From Owenia fusiformis (taxonomy: Eukaryota > Annelida > Polychaeta > Sabellida > Oweniidae): DNA of 64,000 nt. The position numbers and the translations under genes are program-made. Under the pieces are notes generated by a model. The model saw only the letters and a list, made by a program, of their open reading frames with translations. It did no database searches and had not been told where the DNA came from. The DNA is taken from NCBI GenBank assembly GCA_903813345.2, contig CAIIXF020000003.1, positions 34,211,000 to 34,274,999 of the forward strand, read 5' to 3'. Shown piece after piece: positions 27,768 through 42,600 of the stretch (position 1 is its first letter; every line of letters starts with the position of its first letter).

Positions 27768-28870
27768 TGTACAGGGTGTCCAAGAAGGACTAACTGGTGG
27801 TTAACTACAGGGTGTCCAAGAAGGACTAACTGGTGGTTAACTACAGGGTGTCCAAGAAAGACTAATTGGTGGTTAACTACAGGGTGTCCAAGAAGGACTA
27901 ACTGGTGGTTAACTACAGGGTGTCCAAGAAAGACTAACTGGTGGTTAACTACAGGGTGTCCAAGAAAGACTAACTGGTGGTTAACTATAGGGTGTTCAAG
28001 AAGGACTAACTGGTGGTTAACTACAGGGTGTCCAAGAAAGACTAACTGGTGGTTAACTACAGGGTGTTCAAGAAAGACTAATTGGTGGTTAACTACAGGG
28101 TGTCCAAGAATGACAGTAACTGGTGGTGAATTTAAGGGTATCCAAGAAAGACTAACTGGTGGTTAACTACAGGGTGTCCAAGAAAGACTAACTGGTGGTT
28201 AACTACAGGGTGTCCAAGAAGGACTAACTGGTGGTTAACTACAGGGTGTCCAAGAAAGACTAACTGGTGGTTAACTACAGGGTGTCCAAGAAAGACTAAC
28301 TGGTGGTTAAGTACAGGGTGTCCAAGAAAAACTAACTGGTGGTTAACTACAGGGTGTCCAAGAAAGACTAACTGGTGGTTAACTACAGGGTATCCAAGAA
28401 TGACAGTAACTGGTGGTAAATTTAAGGGTGTCTAAGAAAGACTAACTGGTGGGGAATTTAAGGGTGTTCAAGAATGACAGTAACTGGTGGTTAACTACAG
28501 GGTGTTCAAGAATGACAGTAACTGGTGGTTAACTACAGGGTGTCCAAGAATGACAGTAACTAGTGGTTATCTACAGGGTGTCCAAGAATGACAGTAACTG
28601 GTGGTAAATTAAAAGGTAGCTGAAAATTACAGTAACTGGTGGTGAATTACAGGGTGTCTGAGAAAACAGTAACTAGTGCTGAAATACAGGGTGTCCAAGA
28701 ATGACAGTAACTGGTGGTGAATTACAGGGTGTCTGAAAATGAAAGTAACTGATGATGAATTACAGGGTGTCTAAGAATAACAGTAACAGGTGGTAAATTA
28801 CAAGGTTGCTGAAAATTACAGTAACTGATGGTGAAGTACAGGGTGTACAAGAATTATAGTAAGTGTTAGT
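27768..28870. repeat. 36-bp minisatellite (ACAGGGTGTCCAAGAAAGAC + TAACTGGTGGTTAACT)
   Basis: About 30 copies. From 27768 to about 28380 the units are almost identical and exactly 36 bp, so one frame stays open with the dodecapeptide TGCPRKTNWWLT. From about 28390 onward a second unit type appears, with AATGACAGTAACTGGTGG, variable length and more divergence, ending near 28870. The 166-codon open frame at 27666-28166 is explained by the 36-bp period and is not called a gene. Confidence 0.93.
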
Positions 28871-31800
28871 AAACTTAAAGCACTTCATTAAAACTTGAAA
28901 AATTTTTATGTGATATAATTTTGCCTCATCCAAATATATTTGCAATCATTAGAATGCCACAGTGGTAAATATTTTACTTTAACTCATTGCTGGCCAAAGC
29001 TACTTTTGGAGGTTTTCTGCTGGTGGCTGGCAAGTTTGATGGAAAATTAAGCAAAATTGCATGTTTTCACATTAGCATAAAATAGACTGTATCAACACCC
29101 TATTTTCTTTTTATTTATTTATTTGCTAAAACACTTTACTATGTGCTATGTATATGCCATTTGTGAAGCCAATGACAATATATTTCAATTGCACCAGATT
29201 CCCCTAGTGACCACTAGAATATTTGATAGGATAACCGGTACAGATTATGTAACAATTACTGGACAGCACCCCAAGATATCTCGGAGTGGTCACATGCCAT
29301 TATGATTTCATAGACGAAATATCTCAGTGTTGGTCAACAGAGTTAAAAAGCAAAATGGCACTTATTTATATACACTTTTTCAAAGTGCAATAACAATTTA
29401 TGGTTGCTATGGTGAGAGTATGGCTACCTGGAATAATTCAAAATGTGACACAATTCTCCATCAAAATTGACATTTTCATGATCAATACAAACTTTGTGCA
29501 TCTACCTCAACTAGAGAATGATATAGACTTAATGAAATGTGGCTTTACTGGCTCTTTCACCTTACAATTCTATTTTCGATGTAATATAAATAAAGATTGC
29601 CACACGTGAGTGTGGGCATGTGACATTGACGTTTTGTAAATGCAACAAGAATGCTTCAAGCGCTCATCTTATTACTTTCGCAGTAATGCTCCCCTAAAAT
29701 GATTCCAAGAATTCATTCCTATTATTTCTTAATTTAGTACATGCTTGTATACTTAGAATTGTTTTATTGATGGACCCCTGGAACGCTTCCAGTTATTCAA
29801 CACAAGGATATCTCCAGTAACGCACTCCTAAAATTCATTCAGTAATACTCATACAAAATTCATACAAGGTACTGCCATAGTAAATAGTTTCCTTTTATGT
29901 TAGGCAACCTTAATGAAAATTATGATGAATTTCAGATCTATTGCAACTGAGTAACAATGTTAAGATTCAATCATGAACCATGCTATTTCAATGGGGACGT
30001 CTAATTGCCAAACTTATGGTGGGAGGGGGGGTGTATCATGCAACATGATTCCATGGAAAAAAGAAAATACATCTGAAAATGACTACTTTATCACTATAGT
30101 CATTCAGATATTGCCCTTAGCCCGCTTTATTCAACACTCAACTTCTATAAATTAGATACCAGGCTTTTCCCATAATTGCTCCATAAGAACCAGATTGCAA
30201 TTTTTTGAAAACTTTCCCGAGGCATAAAATCTTTCATAAAAAATGCAAAAAAGTTTATTGGTAATCTAGAGAGGGAAATATGACAGAATAATAGTAAGCC
30301 AGATGCTACATGAAGGTCGTGGTTGCGTACCACATAATTAAACCATGTCCTGAACGCTGCATGGACGCTCAAATGTGGTCAAGACTGCTTTAATCACAGA
30401 AAATATCAAGGCATTTATTTCACACCAACAATCAATGTTTTTTTCTGTTTTATTTGTTCTTTGTAACTCTTTCATGACGAAGTGTTATTCTATTATTTTT
30501 TGCTTCATTTATAATGCATGCTGTAACTCAATAGCTATTGTTTTGCCAGAATAAAACTACCAATCATTTTCAAACTTATAATTTTAAGTTACAAATTATG
30601 TTCACTAATCTTAGGTTAGACACAAGTTGGTTATCTTTTTCTTCATTACAGCTTTTAATACGTATTATCTAAAACAACATAAAAACTTTTTACAAATATT
30701 ATTCAATATATTTTTTTTCTTCATAATCGCATTGGGCGTACAAATTTTAACACTTAACCTTTCATCTGGTCTCAATCACTCTTCTACCATTAAAACACTA
30801 TCTTAAAAAGTATACAAAAGCTCCTATCAGTGAAATGTAAGCATTTTTTACTGAGATATGTTCTATTAATATAAACAGTGTTTAATGCTAAATGAAACAT
30901 TCAAAATTGCAAATGTGTTAAATCAATGTCATACACATCAAATTCATGTTTTTGTGAAAATACTTTTTAAAGACTTGATTGATATCTTCAGGGTGAGATC
31001 TTTTCAAGCTTAATTTAACTATCAACTATCGGGTTCATACATGTTGACTCGTTGAGGGATATGAAATCTAAAAAGTATAACTGAAATCAATGCAGAAATT
31101 TGATTTGTCATTTAAGAAGGAAATGTCACACATTTGATTCAAATAATAATACGTATAACTGCTTATAACTTACATTTTATCTATATCTTAAATTATGATT
31201 TTATAGAACTGAAAGGATGATCTGATTGATAAAGTTAACACATGAGATGGTTACCATGGTGAATTTCTACATCAGTGACAATGGTGGTTGTTGTCCACAA
31301 AGCAGTTCAATACAATTGTACAACATATATACAATACAATATATCTACAATTATCTTACATATTATTGGCAGTCTGTGATTCAAATATACAATATACATA
31401 TATTATAAATTATTTAATATGATATTTATCTAACATGCACAAATAAATATTCAAATAACAAACAAAATCTTCAACAATCAAACAAAAGTTATATGCTTCA
31501 TTTCCATATTTTTCTTCAATGAATACAATTTAGGATGATTTTTTTTGTATTCAAAGAAAGAAAACAATTAGGAAAAAGCATTGTATCAATACAATACATC
31601 CATCACACCTGAAGCAGTTCAAATTATTTAGTGATGTAAACTTTTAATGATCTTTTAATAACATATTTACCTTAATCTATTTCAATTCAACATAAAATAT
31701 TGAACTTGTATATTATGGACTATTAGGAGTCTATGAGAGATGACATACAAATGATTACAGTAATTCAAATTAAAGTAATTTCATTTCGGAATAGGGTTTT

Positions 31801-33172
31801 GTTTTGAATTTCCTATTTTAAAATGTTGGCAAAACTTGCAAGAAACAAGATTAGTTCAAATTTTACAAGTGCTTAACATTTTACAAGTGACATTATTTTT
31901 TAAGGTTGATTTCTATTTCCCTACAATTCTTTTTCTATTTTAACAGATTTAAAGTATAAAGTTACTTTGAAGTGTTAAATATTCGTAAAAATAAAATCAA
32001 ACTGAAGAGCGAGAATATATTGATGAAGTGAAGTATAAAATTAAAACCATTTGGGGAAAAAATCTCAATAGATGTGTTTATTAATTAAGAATTTGAATTT
32101 ACAAAATGATTAATTAGAAAATTTCATCTGTTTTAAATTTCACTTTTCAAAATCATTGAGTCTATTAGCGAATGCATTCAAATGCATTAACATTTTTAAT
32201 GCCATACATTAGTCACCCGTTTTATGGCTCTTAAGGACAACTATTGAATTAAAATGAACTTGAGCTTGAAAATTAAATTCAGCTCACGAAGAAATGAAAT
32301 AATTTAGCAATTTAAACTGTTTAGTTCCCCACTGTTTAAAAAGAGGGCACCACAATCCTGAGATCTTTTTTAATATGAAAATGTTGGAAAAGGAAAATCA
32401 AGTTTTCTGGAAAATCAAACATTTCAAAGTATAAAAAAACAGATTATAGAAAATAAAGTGAACAGTACGTACATTTATAACATTGATGCGAAAATGTGCA
32501 GGACTTTTTTTCATGCACTGCAATATGAAAATATCATTTTAAAAATGGACAAAAATGATTTGAAAATTGTCTTATATGTATCACATTCATTCCATGCATA
32601 TATTCATGAATTTAATTCCAGAAATTTGAGCATTGGGACATAAATTCAATTATTGAATTCATCAGGCAGGATTGTTGTTATTACATTAAAGATCAGAGCC
32701 ATTGTTACACTAGAGAAGAAAAATGTCATACGTCAAGTTTAATATAAAATCAAGGTCCATCTGTAGTTTCTATCATAGATCAGGTTAACTGGATTATTGG
32801 CTTCAGTTGTTTCCTTCAGGAATGTTCTTTAAGAACAGCTATATTTTTGTAATCTAAAGTAAGACCTATATTTTGGAGCACCTCCCTTTTTTTTACCAAA
32901 TCCCAATAGAGATTTCAAAACATCTTCATTTGATTTGTATGTTACAAAATTAAACAACATCATATTATAGGCTAAGATATAATAACCCTTGTCCTACCCC
33001 ATAAAAGAAAAGTCGACTGAATTTGACAGACATTGATATAACAGTATACTCCTTGCTAATTTCTACTCTCTTACTTTGGATTTGAATTGACCCCAATGAC
33101 ATCTTTATTCACAAGTTAGTAACTTACCTATCTTAAAATAATAACACATTCAAAACATCTTGTTAAGTCAAC
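28871..33172. other. Gene-free stretch downstream of KATNB1
   Basis: AT-rich DNA with no recognised exon, RNA gene or mobile element. The right end may include part of the KATNB1 3' untranslated region. Confidence 0.5.
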
Positions 33173-33538
33173 TTTATTTAACAAACAAGAGATTTTGGTG
33201 ATGGTTTCCATGGCAACACCAAACTCTCAATATGCTTAACTACAAGACCTACTTGGCATTGCATAGGAGCTCTTCTATAATACACCTTCCAATTACTGAT
33301 GACCAGCACACAGTCCAATTTTTCAGATCCAGCAGTTGCTCCGAATATCACACGCAAACACACGCAAAATGCGACATAATCGCCTGTCCAGACATTCACA
33401 GCCAGTAAAATTTGATATGGTTCAGCTGACTTTTTCAACATGTATATCAGAAAAAACTCGACTGACAACTGGCCCATAATCCAACTTTAAGCAGTCAGTC
33501 TAAAGTCATTATGACGCATCTGACACACTAACAGTCTA

Positions 33539-33544
33539 TTTATT
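33539..33544 (-). terminator. Candidate KATNB1 polyadenylation signal (AATAAA)
   Basis: AATAAA on the minus strand, about 90 bp beyond the KATNB1 stop codon. A second AATAAA lies at 33173-33178, about 455 bp beyond the stop. Transcript data would be needed to say which is used. Confidence 0.45.
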
Positions 33545-33632
33545 ATCAAACGCACGACTCTTATGTATAATCCAAAAGTCATGTATAGAATTGATGATAA
33601 TTTAAATATAATCCTAATGTCAATAGCACATG

Positions 33633-36600
33633 TTAATCCAATGTACCCAAAAGGAGTTGAATTTCTCTAAATGTGCTGCTCATTTTTCCAGAAGTTGACG
33701 CTTTTTTGTCGATAACTGCCCGGATGGCCATGAGATATCCGTAGCAGGTGTTACATTTTTGGTACCTGAAAATAAAATGTAATGTAATGAATGTTCATTT
33801 GATACAGTATAGAACTGTTTCAATTATTTCAGCACACATAAAGAAGATAAAGAAGGAATAGACATTGTAAACTATTAAAAAAAATATCCAGAAAGCGTGC
33901 CAATGTTTTCCTTGAAATCCATCATTAGAGATGTTCACTTCAGCATTTTTGCCAAATACCCTAAACATTAAAAATCGAAGAATTATCCTGAAAAAAAGTC
34001 AGAACTTTTTATTAGAAAATAGGTATGCCGTGGAATTTTGAAGACTCAAAACATGTTCAAGTTGTGAAATTTCAAACTTAATCTCTCCTCTATTTCCTTT
34101 AAGAGTTAAAACAGAGTGTTTAAGGTTATGATGCAGTAGTCATTACTGTAGGGAAATGCAACTTCCTCCTACCTTTCCTCCCGAGATATATCCACACCAC
34201 CACCAGCTGGTGCTGCAGTAACATTTGATTTTATCACAGGTCCAAAGTTCTTCAAGATGGTACGAAGAGACATACAGGTTGTCTGTACATAGCTGAAGTT
34301 ACAGAACAAAACTGATATCACATAAATCTTATTTTATTAATGATTTTTAAATGTGCATAAATTTACATATTTATCATTTACTCCATGTTCGTTTACTTAA
34401 TTTAGAACTCTTTTATTTCATGTTTATGAAAGTCCATTTAAAATAGATAAATTATAAGTTGTATTAATACACATTCTCCAAGTCTGGTCAGTTTTGAAAG
34501 ATCTGCATTGGATGCTATTAAAAATAGTGTCTAAAATCATATCATGGGGATGTTTGGAACACCAAATGTTGTGTCCTAAATAAAGACATAATTTCAACAT
34601 ATTGACGATCCATGATTTCTTGTCACTAAAGAAATGACTTTGAGGCTTAGAGTGACAGGATAATATGTCAAGGAATTTTTCACAAAAATAAAATTATGTT
34701 ATTAATGTGTAGAAAGGATCTATTCACACTAAATTTACACATGATGTATGTACTATGTAGCTTGTGTCCGAGAATGGCAAAATAAATAAAACTTTCACAT
34801 CTTGGTATAAGCCAATTTCTAGTTCACTTACTTTTCATATTTACTTCCTAAGAGATCTTTCAATTGGGGCAGGAGTAGAGCACACATATCCAGGCTCCAA
34901 AGATTGCTGAAATATATATAAGGATTATGATTGCACTGGGAGGTTTTGGATACAGGGTTTATCCTGATGAAAACATGTGTCTCCTAAAATGGCATGTTGG
35001 TTTTTCATATTATGAGATTTCAGTGCTGTTCAATCATAGTATCCAGAATTTTGTCAAATAATATACATGTTGTAAAAAATAACAAGGCATTAACACGCAA
35101 AATGTCACCACCTGCCATTTGATACAGACCAACTGCAGCCACAAAAAAGTTTTCAGCATGGTTGTGACATAACTAGTTAATTCATAATAAAAATGATTCT
35201 TTACCTTTTAGCACATAGAATATTAAGGACATCTACTACAACTGCCTGGTCATTCATGCCTATAGCACTGTCAACTGCAGTCTGAAAAGGGTATCTTTGT
35301 TAAGTCTTTGCATGTAAATGAACAGTTCAAAATTGAAATGATTGTAGAGTGACATATGCCTCTGACATATATCTCTGAATCAAAAAGTTTTATTTGGGTT
35401 AAATGAATTGGGATGTCCATCAGGGTGAGGGGATCATTTAAGGCGAGCTTACCATTGAATTTAGGAATACAATGTAAACACTTATATTATGAATTAACAG
35501 AAGAGACATCAGTCGCATCACATCCCCTCACTTAAAACATTAAATAGAAGATTTATCATGAAGACTCGTGATCCATTTGGTAAACTTTGGATTATCGATA
35601 ACCTAGAATTTTAACAATCATCACTCACCTTTATATTCCCGCCTGTCCAAAGTGCTCGTACAATTTGAAGATTCCGCTGCCGACTTGACATTACAGCCAT
35701 CATGGAGTCATGGCCTCGACCAATCAGATTCAACGCATCAATTTCTGACACATTTGGTTTCTTAGCAACCCCACCAGCTGCATTCTGGGCTTGTTTCTGC
35801 AAATCAAAATCACAATTGTGAAATTTTTTATGTCAAACTAGATAAAAACTCTTAAAGTGCAATCTTTCAAAAATTGGGCATGTTTACCTTCAATACTTTC
35901 AACTCTTTTTTTGTTATTGACAAACAATGAATAATAAAATTAAGCAAGTGAGAATTTATTGGAAAACACTGGAGACTTCACTTACAGGAAGGAAATCGTC
36001 CATGTTAAGCCCAGCTGGCTCATGTCGACTTGCAGGAATGACTTTAGTAGCGCCTGGGTTGGCAGAGGACGGTTTTGTAGCATGAACCCCTAGAACAGAA
36101 TCAAATCATATTTTTAAAATAATTGCAATTAAACTTGAGTTGGTATTTGTATTGACTTGTTGCATTTACTTGTATTTAGATGTAATTTACTGTTTCAGAT
36201 TCTATGTATTGTAAATGCAATACATCCCATTATGATAAATTGATGGAATTCAAACATGACACTTTACTTGGTACCACAACCTGACTGGACAGAAATCATG
36301 ATTTCTCTAAACCTTTAGGATGAAGATGCAATATAGGTTTAACACTTCACTATAACATTGAACATCCCAATGACACCGGAAAATTCACGAACATTACACC
36401 AAAATTAGGTTATTCCAAGAAAAGAGGATTGCACATTTTGGGTCACCTTGTATATAAACATTGGAGTACAAACGTATTAACCAGATTCATTTAATTTACA
36501 ATATGTGTATTAAGCAAAAAGTACCTTCATCAGGTGGAGAGAATGGTTCAACTTTCTTGTTTGAGTCTCGATCTGTAACAAAATGCACAGGAACATGCAG

Positions 36601-39600
36601 CACACTCTATAGTCAAAAACATGTACTGATATCATGGAATAACATTCTCAAGACTAGTGTAGTTTGCCATGCAATAATAACATATTTACTAAAACTAATA
36701 TATTAGTAAATATTCATTGAAATCAAAATTCTTTTGAAATTGTAGAGTTGATTTTTAATTTTTTTAAATGATTTTCATTTTAAATTGATACCTAAGTTGA
36801 GGATTAATAAATCAGCAAACATACCACACCTAGGATTTAGTATCACAAGCCAAAAGACATGTCATCAAACAAAATTCTCCAAGCTGATATTAGTTTTTCA
36901 AATTCAAACTACATATAATTTGATGCATCGCTAATAAAGAAAACTAAAATTTCAATTTAAAGCAAAAATCAAACTCATTCAAATATTGTTAGTAAATAGC
37001 ACTACACACCAATCGCTTTCCTACTTTTAGGTTGAAAGATCTCTCGATAGTCAGCCTCATTTTGAATATCGGCAGTTGATGTATCATCTTCGGCAGGATC
37101 TTCCTCTGGTTGTGCATGTTCTAAGGGTTCCTCCTTTGGCTTTCTGTAACATTTGATTTGAAATATGATATATCCAGAAACTGGATAGAAATGCACTATT
37201 TAATATAATTATTATACTGTATATAAATGCACCATGTAACATATAGAGGTATAGTTAAGAATTCATAACGAAATTTGTCATAGACGTAAACAAGCATTTT
37301 TATTGTTTACACAATAAGATATTTGGTGAATACTTACGCTTGCTTTGTGCTCTGCGTAGGAGGTCTTTCTGCAAAACTTTTACGACCACTGCAAATACAA
37401 AAAACATGTTTATTAGCCCAATGGGTCTTTTCAAGCAAAATAATGATGATAAAGTCAGATTTACAATGTTAAAAATCAATGTTTAAAATATCAAAGTTTC
37501 ATTTTATTTACAGGACTCAACTAGATAACGGCAACTCCGCGGAGTAGCAAATCCCAACGAACAAAATATCAATTACCGAATTCCAATCAATTAAACTCAT
37601 TACTTTGGTTGAAAATGAAAAAATTTGATTTTAGAATTGCGAATTCCTGCAAAGCAGCCATTTTGTATTTTCTGAGGTACAAATCTGAAGAATAATACCA
37701 TAATTGTGATCTACTCCAAAATTCCTTCAATTTAAGTATAATATAGCCATACTTTGAAGGGATCGAAAAATTATTGCGAAATCGTACATTAGACGGCCAT
37801 TTTGAATTTTACGAGGCTCGAATCAGAAAAAAGATACAATATTTGCAATCTACTCTTAATTGCCTTTCATTTGAGTATAATAAAGCTATATTTCAGAAAG
37901 ATCTAAAAATTAGCAAAAATTTCTGTTTTCCTGTCCCCCCATACATGGCCCCTGGGGGTCAGGATGAAAAACACGGAATATATGTGAAATAGATAAAAGT
38001 TGTGAATACACTACCAACATTTCAAACAATAATATTAATTACTTTGGTTTAGAATGAAAAATTTATGATTTTTGCAAAAAAGTCCCGTCATTTTTAAAGC
38101 GGTGGCCATCTTGAAAAGATTTTTTTTTGCGTAAAACTATTCACCAATATACATCTTTCCACTAAATATGAAGAAAATCTGTTAACTAGTATTTGAGTTA
38201 TCTTCCAGACAGACAGACGGACTGACGGACAGACGGACTGACGGACGGACGGAGGGCTTCACTATATCCCTAACGAACTTCGTTCGTTGGGATAAAAATC
38301 TCAACTATAAGGTACCAAAAAACGAGTACTTATAGAGCCGAGATGGCTCACTTCAATAATCTGATACCACAGAACAATTGCCCTCAGCCAGTGAATGATT
38401 GGATCAATTTTCATAAATCGGAATGAACATTTGCCAATTTCTTGACCAGTAAAGATGTACTATGTCAATCCTTGGAGTGTTCAACGTAGAAACCTCCAAG
38501 ACATTCTAGTACATAACCCAAATTTGGTTTACTCCTTTATTTATCTGTACATAGGAACACCATTAAAAAACAATGTTGAGATTCATTAATTAGTGCTTTG
38601 GTTATATAGATCATTTATATAGAAAAGAGTGATTCTGAGACATTAGTAAAAATGGAAATCCTAAAATGAGAACAATTAATAATAACAAAGCCCTAAAAAC
38701 AATATTTTATTGTGTCAAGCAACTTTTCACAAGTTCTGTCAAAATAATATGAAAATAGTTCTGTAGTTAATCTGGGAAATATTTGATTTTTGCAGCCTTT
38801 ACAGTGGCTATTTAAAAGCTGAAAGAGTGCAAAGCAAAGGTATACCATATCCATAGACTTACTAGGGTCAAGGATATGTTGGAACAAATAATTACACACC
38901 CTAAATTAAATATATTAAGCATTTTTAAAAATAATACATAACCAAAAGCACATGCACAAATAAGAGAAGAGAACCAACACCATTCATGCATTAACCAAAG
39001 AAAAAACGATGTTTGCGTGCACAATGTATCCCACCACCTCCTGTTCGAAGAGCTCCACTTACGTTCTGGATTGTTGAATAGGTGGCTTGCCAGTTGGCCC
39101 TAAAGGACTATCGGGAACAATTGGATTACGAGAAATAGGACGACGTACCATAACTGGTGAATGAACAACCCTAGTGCTGCCCCCTATTTGACCTTTATTG
39201 CCAGAATTAGTTCGTTTTAAACGGGAATCGTTTCCATTCCCTGAACCTGAAGCACCTATCTGACCTTTATTAGCTGAATTTGATCGTCTGACTTTTGATT
39301 TGGTGCTTCGTGGAGGAGAGCGGGGATTTGAGGAACACTGCACATTGGTTGCGGATGCTGACTTGTGAATGTTGGCAAATGGCACCTTTTGGGTGTGATG
39401 AGATTGTGATGAAGTATGTACAATTGGGTTACTAGGGGAACGGTGGACAGTGGGGTTGCTAGAGGAGCGTTGCAAAGAGGTAGATGGGAGCTCCAATCGG
39501 CTGTAAGGCGGGCTGCAAGACAATAGATATATGTATGCAAGTAATCGAAAAAGATATAACATTGAGGTGGGTGTGATAAAGAAAAACTCAAGTCAACTCT

Positions 39601-42600
39601 AACAAAAGTGGATAGTGTTAAATAATGGCTTTTGAACAAACAGCTCTGTAGCAATAAGACAATATCTATTCTATGCTTTTCACTCCGGGTTTACCACAAA
39701 AATGTATGTGTCTAAAAATAAAAGGATCTATCAAAACAAAGAAATCCTTGATATTTTCTACAGTTTCTTCAGATACATTGGGTCCCTTTTTCTTCAAAGC
39801 TATTAATCCATATATTATGTATTACGATTTTTTTCTTCACGAAATCAAAATTGCCAAATATTTCTACCAGAACCCAAATTCTTAATGTCAGAAATTCCTT
39901 GCAATTTTGTCAAAGAAACTATTGATCTCTGATTTAATAGATATTCCCTCAGAACCATGATTTTATGTGAAAGATCTCACTTTCCTAGCTATAAAACTGA
40001 AGCATAACTATTGTAAGAAACACACTGGGTTTAGACAACAACACACAAGAGTTCAATACAGGAAGAAAGTTTAGATTCACACTCTAACTACTAGAATATG
40101 TTAACTCCTGCATAATGTTATAAAAGATTTACTCGAATCAAATTAAATAAATGAAAGTGGACTTGAGGTCAAATAGAAAATAGTAAATCCAGTAACAAAA
40201 ACATCACCTGACCATGGTTGGGCCAGACAAGATGGTCTAAATGGTGGATATCATAGTATTATATGTCACCATGGGAGCAGAGTTCTAGGAAGAATTTCAG
40301 GGATCTAGAACCTGATTTAGAAACTTCCTTTATCCTGAGGCTAAATGCCATTTTCTTGTCAAATTCTCTTTTCCAATCTCTCCCATTCAAAGCATGACGA
40401 CTGTGATATTTTTGTAGGGAATAAGTAATTACACTCACCTTGATGAGAGAGGGGTTTGTGATGGCTGATTAGGTGCACTGCCACCTATTGGTTTAGTTTT
40501 CTGAAAAATGAGTAGAATTAATCATATGTATGTACATGTATAATCTTGAATAACGGAACATTTTTCAATTTTTGCTAGTTTTTTTCATATTATCATCTTA
40601 ATATACAGTATTTGTTTACTTTTGTGATACTAGTGAGCCAATTACAAATATTCTATATTTTCATACTGAACATAATATAACATTATTTTGATAGAGAGTA
40701 ATTTTAATGGACCATATAGCCTGTCCAATTCAAACACCACTGGAACCAGATCAAAGTGTTCCTGATTACAGGTGTTCACAGGTGTGTTTTTTTTCAACAT
40801 GGATGTCTATGACAAATTAAAAATGTTACTGAAAACAAGTGTTCACAATGAGAGGTGTTCAGATTAGAGAGGTGTTCAGATTAGACCCTGAGGTGTTTGG
40901 ATATATTGGTTTTACTGTAGTACTTACACTTAGGTCTACCACATATGTAGACACATTGGACTGGTTTGTAGAAGCACCAATCTGAAACAGAAATATCATC
41001 ATGAAGTAAATGAATATCTATGAAATGGTGGATTAGAATGAGGACATGCATATAGATGGCAGATCAATACAGGGTCAATCTTTGTCAAATTGCTTTGTGT
41101 TTAAATATTGCTTCAAAGGTACAAATCATAAATCATATTCATTACCCATTTCCTCTTTGTAATTTTGGTTTCCATGTTAAAAGAATTAATATATAGTCCA
41201 GTGGCATTGATATTATCAATGCAATGGTCTTACCTTCAAAATTTGCCAAGAGTTTATTATCCCGCTGAGTTTTATGCCAATTAAAAGATATTCATCGAAA
41301 AAATGTCACTTATTCCTAAAAAATTTGACAAGCCTTTTATGTATAGACACTTGGATTTATGATGCGGCTTATTAGACCAGGTCAACTTCAAGAGTGCTGT
41401 GATTCAGCAAGGTATATTAGGGACATTGATTCACTAGACACATGGAATAATTTACAAGGGTTTTGTTGGAATGAAGATATAAAAGACATGGTAGGTTGTG
41501 AAATGTAATAACAAATGACTGGTGCAACCATCAAATCCATAGCAGCCTAATGTCTCATTACATGCCAAATCCTTCAGCTGTGTCTTGACAACTACTTTAA
41601 CAGGGATAAAGGTTTCATAGAGCCACAAATTGTCATTGTCATTATGAAATATACAAGAAGACAATACAGGGTGTCCACTAAGTGTCTTTACAGTTTACAC
41701 AGACTTTGTATTGTAATAGTAAACAGACTTTATGGACAGCCTGTAGGTTTGTTCCTTACCAGTTGGTTCTGACCCACTGTTATGGATTCTATGTTACCCC
41801 AGGAAACTGGCACGGAGTCAAATTTCGTACCAGGTTCCCACCCTAATACTGTACAACAGTCTGAGTTGCCAGCATAGAGACACTGACCATCAGGGTGGAA
41901 GCATATACACCTAAAATATAAACAACATATGTAATACAGTACAATAATATTTACATGCGGAAAACATATTATGTAAGTGGTCAAGTAGAATACATTTGGT
42001 TCCATTTGAAGTGTTCCACTTTGGCAGTGTTCTACGTATAGAGGTTTGAATAAAACTTGTCAATGGGTCAGAAGACTGTGGAAAGTACTCTATTTCCAAA
42101 AGTGTTCTACTTCCAAAGGTGTTCTATTTTCAAAGGTGTTCTACTTCTAGAGGTGTTTGACTTGACAGCTTTATTGTAATCAGAATATGTCTCAGATTAT
42201 ATAAGAGTGAATTTATTTATAAGGACAACCAGAACAACGGCAACGCCAAAGCGTAGCGAATTCCATCGAACAGAGATGGCTGGCATTTTTACAAACGAAT
42301 AGCAAATATCATAAAACAACACACCAGAAAGGCCACCATTTTCAAAATGGTTGCTCACTAGCCAAGGTGTCATCAGAAGAAATAATATGCTTTTAAGTAG
42401 CCACCTCTAAAATTTTTGAAAAATCGCACACGTACTTGTAAAATAACACACATAAAAATGGTGGCCATTTTTCAAAATGGCCGAGTACTCCCCAAGTTTT
42501 ATTAGACAATGTGCCATGCTTACAGTATTCACATATCAAATATGAACAAAATCGCTCCACTACTTTTTCGAGTTATAGTAAAATACGTAAAATGGCGGCC

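Noticed and set aside
27666-28166. 166-codon frame with TGCPRKTNWWLT repeats
   Set aside because: Explained by the 36-bp unit. The frame ends as soon as a unit changes length and has no recognisable domain outside the repeats.
33178-33477. 99-codon minus-strand frame just downstream of KATNB1 stop
   Set aside because: It lies in the presumptive 3' UTR, has no recognisable domain and is within the length expected by chance.
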